Of a stretch of 64,000 nucleotides of DNA, positions 8,947 through 14,889 are shown one piece after another. Location of the stretch: contig NZ_JNIO01000002.1 of NCBI RefSeq assembly GCF_000702545.1, positions 434,001 through 498,000 of the forward strand. The letters are read 5' to 3'. The stretch's first letter is position 1. Each line of letters begins with the position of its first letter. Both the position numbers and the translations under genes were made by a program. This DNA comes from Selenomonas sp. AB3002 (GTDB taxonomy: Bacteria > Bacillota > Negativicutes > Selenomonadales > Selenomonadaceae). Under the pieces are notes generated by a model that saw only the letters and a program-made list of their open reading frames with translations, searched no databases and had not been told where the DNA came from.

Positions 8947-9741
8947 TCACTTATGCAAAACATAACGGACAATGACATACCCCACTCCGTAAAGCAGGAA
9001 CATGGGCAGGGCAATCATGGACTGGGTGAAGATGTCCGGCGTGGGGGTGATGATGGCGCCTATCACGAAGGACAGGAATATCACGATGCGGAAATGCCGC
9101 CCCAAAAAGGCCGAACTCACTAGCCCCATCTTGCCTAAGATAGTGATAATGAGCGGCAGCTCGAACACAAAGCCGAAGGGCAGCACGAAGGTCAGCACGA
9201 AATCAAAGTAATTCCCCACGGAGAACATGGCCTCCAAATCCGCGCCCCCGAAGCCCATGAAGAACTTCACCGCCGTAGGCAGCACCAGGAAAAAGGAAAA
9301 GGCCAGGCCGATGAAAAACAGCACCACCGAAGCGGGCACGATAAGCCCCAGCACCATGCGCTCCCGCACCGTGAGGGCAGGCAAAAAGAACCGCCACACA
9401 TGGAAGAACACCACCGGCAGCGCCAGCAGGAAGCCCACGAACACCGATACCTTGAGGTAGGTGAAGAAGGCCTCCGAAGGCTGCATGAAGTAGAGCTTCC
9501 CCACCGGCAAGGTGAGGTAGTGCATGATGGTCTCGATGAAATAATAGCCCACGCAGCTGCCCAGAGCCACGGCAATAAGGCTCTTGATGAGGCGGCTCCG
9601 CAACTCTGTCAGATGGGCCGTCAGGCTCATGCTGCCGTCATCGTCTGCCTCCGTCACCTCGGAGATGATCTCACCGCCCGCCTGGGCCGCCGGCAAGGCC
9701 TGCTCTGCCTGTTTGTTATTTTCTAACTCTGCCAACGCCAT
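8947..9741 (-). CDS. tatC: Sec-independent protein translocase subunit TatC
   Basis: TatC is the six-helix membrane receptor that binds twin-arginine signal peptides of folded exported proteins. The protein is 264 residues. After a hydrophilic N-terminal tail of about 38 residues comes the hallmark LTAHLTELRSRLIKSLIAVALG, then the Pro- and Phe-rich periplasmic loops and six hydrophobic segments, including FVIGAIITPTPDIFTQ near residue 225. The ATG shares one base with the TGA of tatA (TGATG), giving translational coupling. The N-terminal tail is longer than in E. coli TatC. Only one TatA-type protein accompanies it, a minimal TatAC system. Confidence 0.96.
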   Translation of the reverse strand: MALAELENNKQAEQALPAAQAGGEIISEVTEADDDGSMSLTAHLTELRSRLIKSLIAVALGSCVGYYFIETIMHYLTLPVGKLYFMQPSEAFFTYLKVSVFVGFLLALPVVFFHVWRFFLPALTVRERMVLGLIVPASVVLFFIGLAFSFFLVLPTAVKFFMGFGGADLEAMFSVGNYFDFVLTFVLPFGFVFELPLIITILGKMGLVSSAFLGRHFRIVIFLSFVIGAIITPTPDIFTQSMIALPMFLLYGVGYVIVRYVLHK

Positions 9742-9953
9742 CAGCCCTTATCATTCTTTTCGGAGAGTTCCTTGGGCTGCTCCGTCACATTCACCATCTT
9801 GTCCTCAGACTTCTCCGGCTCCGTAGTGGCAGACTTGAACTCCCGGATGCTCTTGCCCAAAGCCTTGCCCACATCAGGCAGCTTGCCAGGACCAAAAAGC
9901 ACCAGGCCGATGATCAAGATGATAATAAGTTCTGGTACACCTAAACCGAACAT
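9741..9953 (-). CDS. tatA: Sec-independent protein translocase subunit TatA
   Basis: TatA forms the translocation pore with TatC. The 70-residue chain shows the family plan: a short N-terminus, one transmembrane helix (VPELIIILIIGLVLFGPGKLP), the FGPGKLPDVGKALG hinge, an amphipathic helix and a charged C-terminal tail. The start at 9953 is set by GGGAGG with 7 bases spacing; a longer in-frame extension to 9968 would run into the ribosome binding site. It precedes tatC with a one-base overlap. The mRNA leader contains palindromic repeat copy A. TatB and TatE differ mainly in tail length, so TatA is the best call. Confidence 0.93.
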   Translation of the reverse strand: MFGLGVPELIIILIIGLVLFGPGKLPDVGKALGKSIREFKSATTEPEKSEDKMVNVTEQPKELSEKNDKG

Positions 9954-9974
9954 TATGATTCCTCCCATTTCTTA

Positions 9975-10115
9975 TTATAAGGCCATTGTTCCAGTTTTGC
10001 CGAAGGCAAAACTTCCTCTTGGCCTTTCAACGAGGCGGGAGATATTAACTCGCCGCCTGTTAGTAAGTTACCGCCCCCACTTATAGAAGTGGGGGACATC
10101 TTGTACTCGTTATAA
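9975..10115. repeat. Palindrome-rich repeat, copy A
   Basis: The unit is bounded by TTATAA at both ends and holds three hairpins: TTTTGCC-GAA-GGCAAAA, a stem starting AGGCGG, and CCCCCACTT-ATAG-AAGTGGGGG. It is closely related to copy B (10498-10640), with base changes that keep the pairing. It lies in the leader of tatAC and has no coding capacity. Confidence 0.8.
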
Positions 10116-10128
10116 ACAACTATTATAC

Positions 10129-10158
10129 ATTATAACGCAACTGTTCAGATTTTGTCGA
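10129..10158 (-). promoter_or_regulatory. Promoter of tatAC
   Basis: On the minus strand TCGACA (10153-10158) and TATAAT (10129-10134) are 18 bp apart, a near-consensus sigma70 promoter reading toward tatA. The -35 box lies in the loop side of a repeat-derived hairpin. Confidence 0.65.
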
Positions 10159-10170
10159 CAGACAAAATCT
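10130..10170. repeat. Partial repeat copy (first hairpin only)
   Basis: This begins TTATAACGC and carries AGATTTTGTC-GACA-GACAAAATCT, matching the first third of copy B almost base for base. The rest of the unit is missing. Confidence 0.7.
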
Positions 10171-10183
10171 CACACATAAAAAT

Positions 10184-10212
10184 GACCTCTCGGTTAACGA
10201 CTCCGAGAGGTC
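10184..10212 (-). terminator. Terminator of a minus-strand RNA antisense to the small peptide gene
   Basis: Perfect 10-bp arms GACCTCTCGG (10184-10193) and CCGAGAGGTC (10203-10212) are followed on the minus strand by ATTTTTA. No minus-strand protein gene ends here. The natural user would be an antisense RNA started inside 10336-10434, although read-through from the ferredoxin operon cannot be excluded. Confidence 0.65.
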
Positions 10213-10266
10213 TCGTCCATGCAATATCTTCCTCAACCTTTTGCATACTTGAATTATAGCATTTAT

Positions 10267-10295
10267 TTGTCAGAAACGCAATATTTTGCTAGAAT
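10267..10295 (+). promoter_or_regulatory. Promoter of the 32-residue hydrophobic peptide gene
   Basis: TTGTCA (10267-10272) and TAGAAT (10290-10295) have exactly 17 bp between them. The expected start near 10302 gives a leader of about 34 bases. Confidence 0.7.
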
Positions 10296-10335
10296 ATACC
10301 CTGTTGCGGGACCACCGCCGAAAGGAGGTGGGGCC

Positions 10336-10434
10336 ATGTTAATCTTCCTTAACCTACTGCTCTCGATAGTCGCAAGCATTGTAGCTCACTACATTTGCAA
10401 GTGGCTTGACGAGCGACAAGACTCCCGCAATTAG
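10336..10434 (+). CDS. 32-residue hydrophobic peptide, type I toxin-like
   Basis: The peptide is MLIFLNLLLSIVASIVAHYI followed by CKWLDERQDSRN: one membrane helix with a short charged tail, the usual form of type I toxins and holin-like peptides. The ATG follows AAAGGAGGTGGGG. That ribosome binding site is folded into the hairpin CCACCGCC-GAAA-GGAGGTGG (10313-10332), closed by a GNRA-type tetraloop, so translation should be self-inhibited. It has its own promoter and terminator, and a terminator for an opposing RNA lies upstream. A toxin role is inference from this layout; no similarity search was possible. Confidence 0.65.
   Translation: MLIFLNLLLSIVASIVAHYICKWLDERQDSRN
10378..10383 (-). 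promoter_or_regulatory. Possible -10 box for an antisense RNA
   Basis: TACAAT on the minus strand inside the peptide gene would start an RNA near 10371. That RNA would run over the peptide ribosome binding site to the terminator at 10184-10212, about 190 nt. No good -35 box is visible. Confidence 0.3.
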
Positions 10435-10469
10435 TATCCCCGCCTAAGGGAGTAACGAACCCAAGGGCA

Positions 10470-10495
10470 GCCCGGCTCAAAAGGCCGGGCCTTTT
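10470..10495 (+). terminator. Terminator of the small peptide mRNA
   Basis: The stem GCCCGGC/GCCGGGC (10470-10476, 10484-10490) is followed by CTTTTATTTA. It ends a plus-strand transcript of about 200 nt. Confidence 0.75.
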
Positions 10496-10497
10496 AT

Positions 10498-10640
10498 TTA
10501 TAACGCCATTGTTCAGATTTTGTCGATAGACAAAATCTTCCAATCAGCGTTTCAACGAGGCGGGAGATATGCGCTCCCGCCTGTTATGATATTCGCCCCC
10601 CCACCTATAGAGGTGGGGGACATCTTCTTCCGAGTTATAT
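10498..10640. repeat. Palindrome-rich repeat, copy B
   Basis: This has the same plan as copy A: TTATAA edge, GATTTTGTC-GATA-GACAAAATC, AGGCGGGAG/CTCCCGCCT, then CCCCCACCTATAGAGGTGGGGG and a TTATAT edge. Copies A and B bracket the toxin-like cassette in the same orientation. Confidence 0.8.
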
Positions 10641-10644
10641 ACTA

Positions 10645-10833
10645 TCAGAAATCAATCTTGATTGCCCCCACCGGGCAGTCCTCTGCTGCCTGCAGGGCAT
10701 CGTCTATGGCATAATCAGGCAGTTCCCGATACCCCTCTGCCAACCCCTGCTCTCCCATGCGGAAGCCTTCGGGGCAGGCTTGGGCGCAGAGGCCGCAGGC
10801 TACGCAAAGATTTTCGTCCACATATCCTCTCAT
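10645..10833 (-). CDS. Small 4Fe-4S ferredoxin
   Basis: The 62-residue protein has C10-x2-C13-x2-C16 near the N-terminus and C53-P near the C-terminus (EDCPVGAIKI). This is the pattern of single-cluster ferredoxins, which carry electrons in the cytoplasm. C20-P is an extra cysteine that may form a disulfide or serve a spare ligand role. The start follows GGAGG. The gene overlaps the upstream radical SAM gene by four bases (ATGA), so the two are translationally coupled. This suggests that it is the dedicated electron donor for that enzyme, which is an inference from gene order. Confidence 0.88.
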   Translation of the reverse strand: MRGYVDENLCVACGLCAQACPEGFRMGEQGLAEGYRELPDYAIDDALQAAEDCPVGAIKIDF

Positions 10834-11738
10834 GGCTGCCTCCTTACGCCCCTGCCGTCGAACTCCGGCACGTATTCCTCGCTGGCAGCGCGGCGTTCCT
10901 GGGTGTAGCAGCGGGTAATGCCCAGCTTCAACGCGTGCTCCACCACAGAATCGTACTCAAAGGTGGTAAGGCGGCGGCTCAAGTTCTTATGCTCTCCTGC
11001 CCTATACATGGGTGTATACTGGCTCATGAGACTTAGCTGCACCTCATCCCCAAACTCCTGCCAGAGCCAGTCCAGAATCTCCATGCTCTCATGGCGGTGT
11101 CCTGGCAGCACCATGTGACGGACGATAACGCCGCTCTCAAGACTGCCGTCCTCACGGAACTGCAGGGGCCCCACCTGATGGAACATGGCCCTGATGGCAG
11201 CTTTGGCGGTCTCTGGATAATCCTTTGCCTCAGAGTAAGCCCTTGCGCTTTCCCCGCTGAAGTATTTCAAGTCCGGCAGGTAGATATCCACCCTGCCCTT
11301 CAAGGCTTCGATAGTTTCGACTTTTTCATAAGCGCTGGAATTGTAGACCACAGGCAGGCTGAAGCCTTTGTCCCTGGCAAGGCCAAGGGCGCTGATGATC
11401 TGCGGCACATAGTGGGTGGGTGTCACCAAATCCAGCGTGGCCGCCCCCCGCTCCTGCTGCTCCAGGAAAATCTCAGCCAGACGCACCTCAGTCACTTCCT
11501 CCCCCTTGCCCCCGTGGCTGATTTCATGGTTCTGGCAGAAACAGCAGCGCAGGTTGCAATAGGAGAAGAACACCGTCCCCGCCCCCTTTTCACCCGTGAG
11601 GCAGGGTTCCTCCCAAGGATGCAGGGAGACAAGGGCCACCCTAGCCTTATCTCCTGCCCCACAGAAGCCGGTCCCCTTATATCTATCCACGCCGCAATCC
11701 CTGGGACAGAGGCGGCAGTTATGCAGATCAATAGTCAT
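10830..11738 (-). CDS. Radical SAM enzyme, PflA/PflX-like activase family
   Basis: The 302-residue protein has an N-terminal cysteine set C8-x2-C11-x3-C15 with a further Cys at about 26, then the radical SAM cluster motif CNLRCCFC (C-x3-C-x2-C) near residue 61. The GTVFFSYCNLRC context and the SLPVVYNSSAYE and HMVLPGHRHES blocks are typical of the PflX (YP_ pyruvate-formate-lyase-activating-like) group, whose targets are mostly unknown. It cleaves S-adenosylmethionine to make a 5-deoxyadenosyl radical. The ATG is preceded by AAGGAG. It is coupled to a ferredoxin downstream. No glycyl radical enzyme lies in this window. Confidence 0.85.
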   Translation of the reverse strand: MTIDLHNCRLCPRDCGVDRYKGTGFCGAGDKARVALVSLHPWEEPCLTGEKGAGTVFFSYCNLRCCFCQNHEISHGGKGEEVTEVRLAEIFLEQQERGAATLDLVTPTHYVPQIISALGLARDKGFSLPVVYNSSAYEKVETIEALKGRVDIYLPDLKYFSGESARAYSEAKDYPETAKAAIRAMFHQVGPLQFREDGSLESGVIVRHMVLPGHRHESMEILDWLWQEFGDEVQLSLMSQYTPMYRAGEHKNLSRRLTTFEYDSVVEHALKLGITRCYTQERRAASEEYVPEFDGRGVRRQP

Positions 11739-11805
11739 TTCTTACACGCTCCTTGGTAAAAAGGCTATCACCTGCCATAAGGGTTGGCAAGAGGATTTCT
11801 GGAAT

Positions 11806-11833
11806 TTGTCTTAAAACTCTTTTAAGATATAAT
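11806..11833 (+). promoter_or_regulatory. Promoter of the chromate transporter genes
   Basis: TTGTCT (11806-11811) and TATAAT (11828-11833) with 16 bp between them lie about 90 bases before the first gene. A second TATAAT occurs at 11842-11847. Confidence 0.5.
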
Positions 11834-11921
11834 CATAGTGCTATAATAAAGTTGAAACTGCATATCAGAAGGCTTAGGCCTTTATATTGTTACATTTTTC
11901 ACTATCCTAAGGAGGAATTTC

Positions 11922-12506
11922 ATGTCCGAAGAAGAACTTGCCCAAGTGCGAAAATCCACGCCCCATTTTTTCTGGGAGCTTTTCAAATCCACCTTTCTCA
12001 TCAGCGCCTTTACCGTGGGGGGCGGCTTTGTGATCATCCCCCTGCTAAGGGCCAAATATGTTGACGAATACGGCTGGCTGGACGACAAGGAAACCCTGAA
12101 CCTGGTTTCCATTGCCCAGTCCATGCCAGGGGTGGTGGCCTGCAACTCTGCCATCATGCTGGGCTACCGCATGGCTGGGCTTGCTGGCACCCTCACCGCC
12201 CTTTTCGCTACCATCCTGCCGCCGCTGATCACCATTTCCATCATTTCCTGCTTCTATGAGCTTTTCGCCAACAACGAATATGTGCGCTACGCCCTGAAGG
12301 GCATGCAGTGCGGTGCCACGGCCATCATCGTGAACGTGGCTTATGACCTCCTGAAGAAGCAGCTGAAAAAGAAGCTGGCTCTGCCTCTGGCCATCATCGC
12401 GGGCACTTTTATCGCCAATTACTGCTTCGACATCAACATCATGCTGCTGGTAGTGCTGGACGGCCTTATTGGCCTCGCCTTTATGCGCAGTGCCAGATAT
12501 AACTGA
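11922..12506 (+). CDS. chrA: Chromate transporter family protein, first half of a split pair
   Basis: The 194-residue membrane protein belongs to the short-chain ChrA group. These work as two-gene pairs, each gene giving one half of the long ChrA anion transporter. It shows the TVGGGFVIIPLLR block near residue 30 and the QSMPGVVACNSAIMLGYRMAG block near 70, which are the family signatures, followed by three or four hydrophobic helices. ChrA proteins export chromate or move other oxyanions; the physiological substrate in an anaerobe is uncertain. The start follows AGGAGG. The partner starts 11 bases after the stop. Confidence 0.88.
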   Translation: MSEEELAQVRKSTPHFFWELFKSTFLISAFTVGGGFVIIPLLRAKYVDEYGWLDDKETLNLVSIAQSMPGVVACNSAIMLGYRMAGLAGTLTALFATILPPLITISIISCFYELFANNEYVRYALKGMQCGATAIIVNVAYDLLKKQLKKKLALPLAIIAGTFIANYCFDINIMLLVVLDGLIGLAFMRSARYN

Positions 12507-12517
12507 GGAGGCTGACT

Positions 12518-13090
12518 ATGATTTATCTTTTGCTTTACTGGGAATTCGTGAAAGTAGGCCTCTTCTGCGTAGGCGGCGGCTATGCCTCCATGCCTCTCAT
12601 CCAGGCCGCCGTGGTGGACGGCAACCACTGGCTGACCCTCAGCGAGTTCGTGGACATCTTCACCATCTCCCAAATGACCCCCGGCCCCATCGGCATCAAC
12701 GCCGCCACCTTCGCCGGCATGAAAGTGGCAGGCACAGCCGGTGCCATCCTGGCCACCTTTGGCTTCGTCACCCCCTCCCTGATCCTCTGCATCATCGTGG
12801 CCAAGCTTTTCTTCAAATACGGTGACATCGGCATCATCCGCGGCATCCTGAACGGCCTGCGCCCCGCCGTCATCGCCCTCATCTGCTCCGCAGGCCTGGG
12901 CTTTATCATTCTCTCCCTCTGGAACGAAGAAACCCTGCCCGCCAGTCCCCTCGAAAACCTAGACCTCATCGGCATCATCATGCTTATAGCCACCTTCATC
13001 GCAGTACGCCTAAAGGTCAGTGTTATCAAACTACTGGCAGGCTCAGGGGTCTGCGGACTCCTGCTGGGCATGATGGGAAAATTCTTCTAA
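12518..13090 (+). CDS. chrA: Chromate transporter family protein, second half of a split pair
   Basis: The 190-residue membrane protein is homologous to its neighbour and carries the same signatures: KVGLFCVGGGYASMPLIQ near residue 9 and QMTPGPIGINAATFAGMKVAG near 54. Four or five hydrophobic segments follow. Together with the upstream gene it should form the antiparallel two-subunit chromate or anion transporter. The start follows GAGGAGG and the genes share the promoter at 11806. A strong terminator stands 20 bases after the stop. Confidence 0.88.
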   Translation: MIYLLLYWEFVKVGLFCVGGGYASMPLIQAAVVDGNHWLTLSEFVDIFTISQMTPGPIGINAATFAGMKVAGTAGAILATFGFVTPSLILCIIVAKLFFKYGDIGIIRGILNGLRPAVIALICSAGLGFIILSLWNEETLPASPLENLDLIGIIMLIATFIAVRLKVSVIKLLAGSGVCGLLLGMMGKFF

Positions 13091-13109
13091 GACCTCATTT
13101 CAAAAGGGC

Positions 13110-13156
13110 AGTCCGATTAAATCGACATTCTACTGTTGATTTGATCGGACTTTTTT
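13110..13156 (+). terminator. Terminator of the chromate transporter operon
   Basis: Long arms (13110-13126 and 13135-13151) pair over 17 bases with few wobbles, followed by TTTTTT. The right arm also carries the -35 box of the next promoter. Confidence 0.85.
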
Positions 13157-13164
13157 GCTATACT
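13136..13164 (+). promoter_or_regulatory. Promoter of the DUF4143 ATPase gene, built into the terminator
   Basis: TTGATT (13136-13141) and TATACT (13159-13164) are 17 bp apart. The -35 box is part of the terminator stem. A related hairpin TTCGATTAAA/TTTGATCGAA (13164-13202) follows and lies just before the ribosome binding site. Confidence 0.6.
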
Positions 13165-13213
13165 TCGATTAAACAAACAATCCACTGCTGATTTGATCGA
13201 AAGGTAACAAAAT

Positions 13214-14470
13214 ATGTATATAAAGCGTACTATTGAAGAAGCCATCAGGAAGATGGGCGAATCATTTCCCTGCATTGTCATATACGGTGCCAGACAGGTA
13301 GGCAAATCCACCACAATCAATCACATCTTTGGCGAAAACTACGCCAAAGTTACATTAGACGATGCAGAGGATCGCAACCTTGCCCTAAACAATCCCAAGC
13401 TGTTCCTCGAAACCTACGGCTGGCCCCTAGTCATTGATGAAATACAAAAAGCTCCTCTGCTGCTCGATGAGATAAAGAAGCGCATAGACGAACAGCGGCT
13501 AGCCTGGCTGAACAGCAACCAGACTCGACAGCTCATGTATATTCTCAGTGGCTCCAACCGCTTCGAACTCCAGCAAGGGGTATCTGATTCACTGGCCGGA
13601 CGCTGCGGAATCCTGGAAATGACCTCCTTTTCCCAGGCAGAAAAGCAAAACTCCATCGGCAGCCTTTTCCAGCCGGAAATCCCCCCACTGCTCAAGCGTG
13701 AGAAACAACTGAAAATCCCCTATCGCTCCCGCAAGGAAATCTTTGCGGACATCTTCCAAGGCGGTATGCCGGACATCTGCACCCAAGTATCCGAGCGAGA
13801 ACTATACTTCAAGTCCTATGTCAATACCTACATCGAGAAAGACATCCGCAAAATAATCGCCGCCGACAATGAACTTACCTTCCGCAACTTCATTTCCCTC
13901 CTGGCCCTGCGCACCGCCCAAGAATTCCATCCCGGAGAGCTGGCCAATGCCGTGGGCATCGACACCCGCACCTGCAAAAGATGGCTTTCCATACTTGAAA
14001 CCTCTGGTATTATCTTTCTCTTGCAACCCTATATGGCCAAAATGTCCAAGCGCATCATCAAAGCCCCCAAAGTCTACTTCATGGATACAGGCCTCTGCGC
14101 CTATCTCTGTAAATGGCCCAATGCCGAAATGCTGGAAAGCTGCGCCATGAGTGGTGCTTTCTTCGAAACCTATGTGGTAAGCGAAATCCTGAAAAACGCC
14201 CATGCCCACGGCCTTGACCCCAAGGCTTATCTTTTCTACTACAGGGATATAGACCAGAAAGAGGTAGACCTTATCTATGTCCAGCAAGACAGTATCTATC
14301 CCATAGAAATAAAAAAAGGCCTGAACCCCAATACCCCCACCAAGAACTTTTCCGTCCTAAAAAAATATAACCAGCCCATAAAAACCGGACTGGTTATTGA
14401 TACCTGCGATAAAATACGCCCTATCAACGAGGAAGCCTGGACATATCCTGTATATTTGCTTGGAATGTAA
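13214..14470 (+). CDS. AAA ATPase with C-terminal DUF4143 domain
   Basis: The 418-residue protein has Walker A GARQVGKST (residues 25-33) and Walker B VIDEIQ near 76, in the AAA_14 family. The C-terminal DUF4143 part contains FFETYVVSEIL, VDLIY and IEIKKG, an arrangement like the D...ExK core of restriction-type nucleases, though the usual acidic pair is not certain. These proteins are widespread, often strain-specific, and lack a proven function. The ATG follows GAAAGGT. The gene stands alone, with its own promoter inside the preceding terminator, and codon use differs visibly from the housekeeping genes (many TAT, AAA). Likely an accessory acquisition. Confidence 0.85.
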   Translation: MYIKRTIEEAIRKMGESFPCIVIYGARQVGKSTTINHIFGENYAKVTLDDAEDRNLALNNPKLFLETYGWPLVIDEIQKAPLLLDEIKKRIDEQRLAWLNSNQTRQLMYILSGSNRFELQQGVSDSLAGRCGILEMTSFSQAEKQNSIGSLFQPEIPPLLKREKQLKIPYRSRKEIFADIFQGGMPDICTQVSERELYFKSYVNTYIEKDIRKIIAADNELTFRNFISLLALRTAQEFHPGELANAVGIDTRTCKRWLSILETSGIIFLLQPYMAKMSKRIIKAPKVYFMDTGLCAYLCKWPNAEMLESCAMSGAFFETYVVSEILKNAHAHGLDPKAYLFYYRDIDQKEVDLIYVQQDSIYPIEIKKGLNPNTPTKNFSVLKKYNQPIKTGLVIDTCDKIRPINEEAWTYPVYLLGM

Positions 14471-14535
14471 ATCCTAACTTCAGCAATGGTGTATAATATT
14501 AGTATGAACAAAAATGAAAAAAGGAGGAACCATCT

Positions 14536-14826
14536 ATGCACATCAAAGAAAACCTTCAGAAAGCCCCGCTGGGCTGGCCTTTGGCTATTGCTTCGGTGGG
14601 CACCGTGGCCACCATCTTTGCAGGCAAGAAGCTGCACCTGGCCTTTGGCACCGCCTGGGGTGTGCTGTCCCTGTGGCATGCCTGGCAGCATAGCGGCAAG
14701 ATGAAAAAAGACGTGGAGCGGGCCCAGGAATATCTCCGCACAGGACTTGCCCCCGATGGGCAGCGGCCTGACGCCTACACCCTGGCCCTGGCCAGATATG
14801 CCAATCATCAGGCGTCCTGCCAGTGA
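14536..14826 (+). CDS. Small conserved membrane protein (96 aa)
   Basis: The protein has two hydrophobic stretches, WPLAIASVGTVATIFA and LAFGTAWGVLSLWHAW, followed by a basic, soluble tail. It probably sits in the cytoplasmic membrane as a hairpin. The start follows AAGGAGG, and a TATAAT box lies about 45 bases upstream at 14491-14496. A perfect 14-bp terminator follows the stop. I do not recognise a characterised family. The gene is monocistronic, lying between the ATPase and the oppositely oriented antiporter gene, so context gives no hint of role. Confidence 0.75.
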   Translation: MHIKENLQKAPLGWPLAIASVGTVATIFAGKKLHLAFGTAWGVLSLWHAWQHSGKMKKDVERAQEYLRTGLAPDGQRPDAYTLALARYANHQASCQ

Positions 14827-14837
14827 GAAAAGAAAAA

Positions 14838-14878
14838 CTGGGCAAACGACAATTCGCTGTCGTTTGCCCAGTTTTTTA
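14838..14878. terminator. Bidirectional terminator between convergent genes
   Basis: Perfect 14-bp arms CTGGGCAAACGACA (14838-14851) and TGTCGTTTGCCCAG (14858-14871) have TTTTTTATTT on the plus side and a matching A-rich left flank. It serves both the small membrane protein gene and nhaC. Confidence 0.9.
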
Positions 14879-14889
14879 TTTATCAAATT

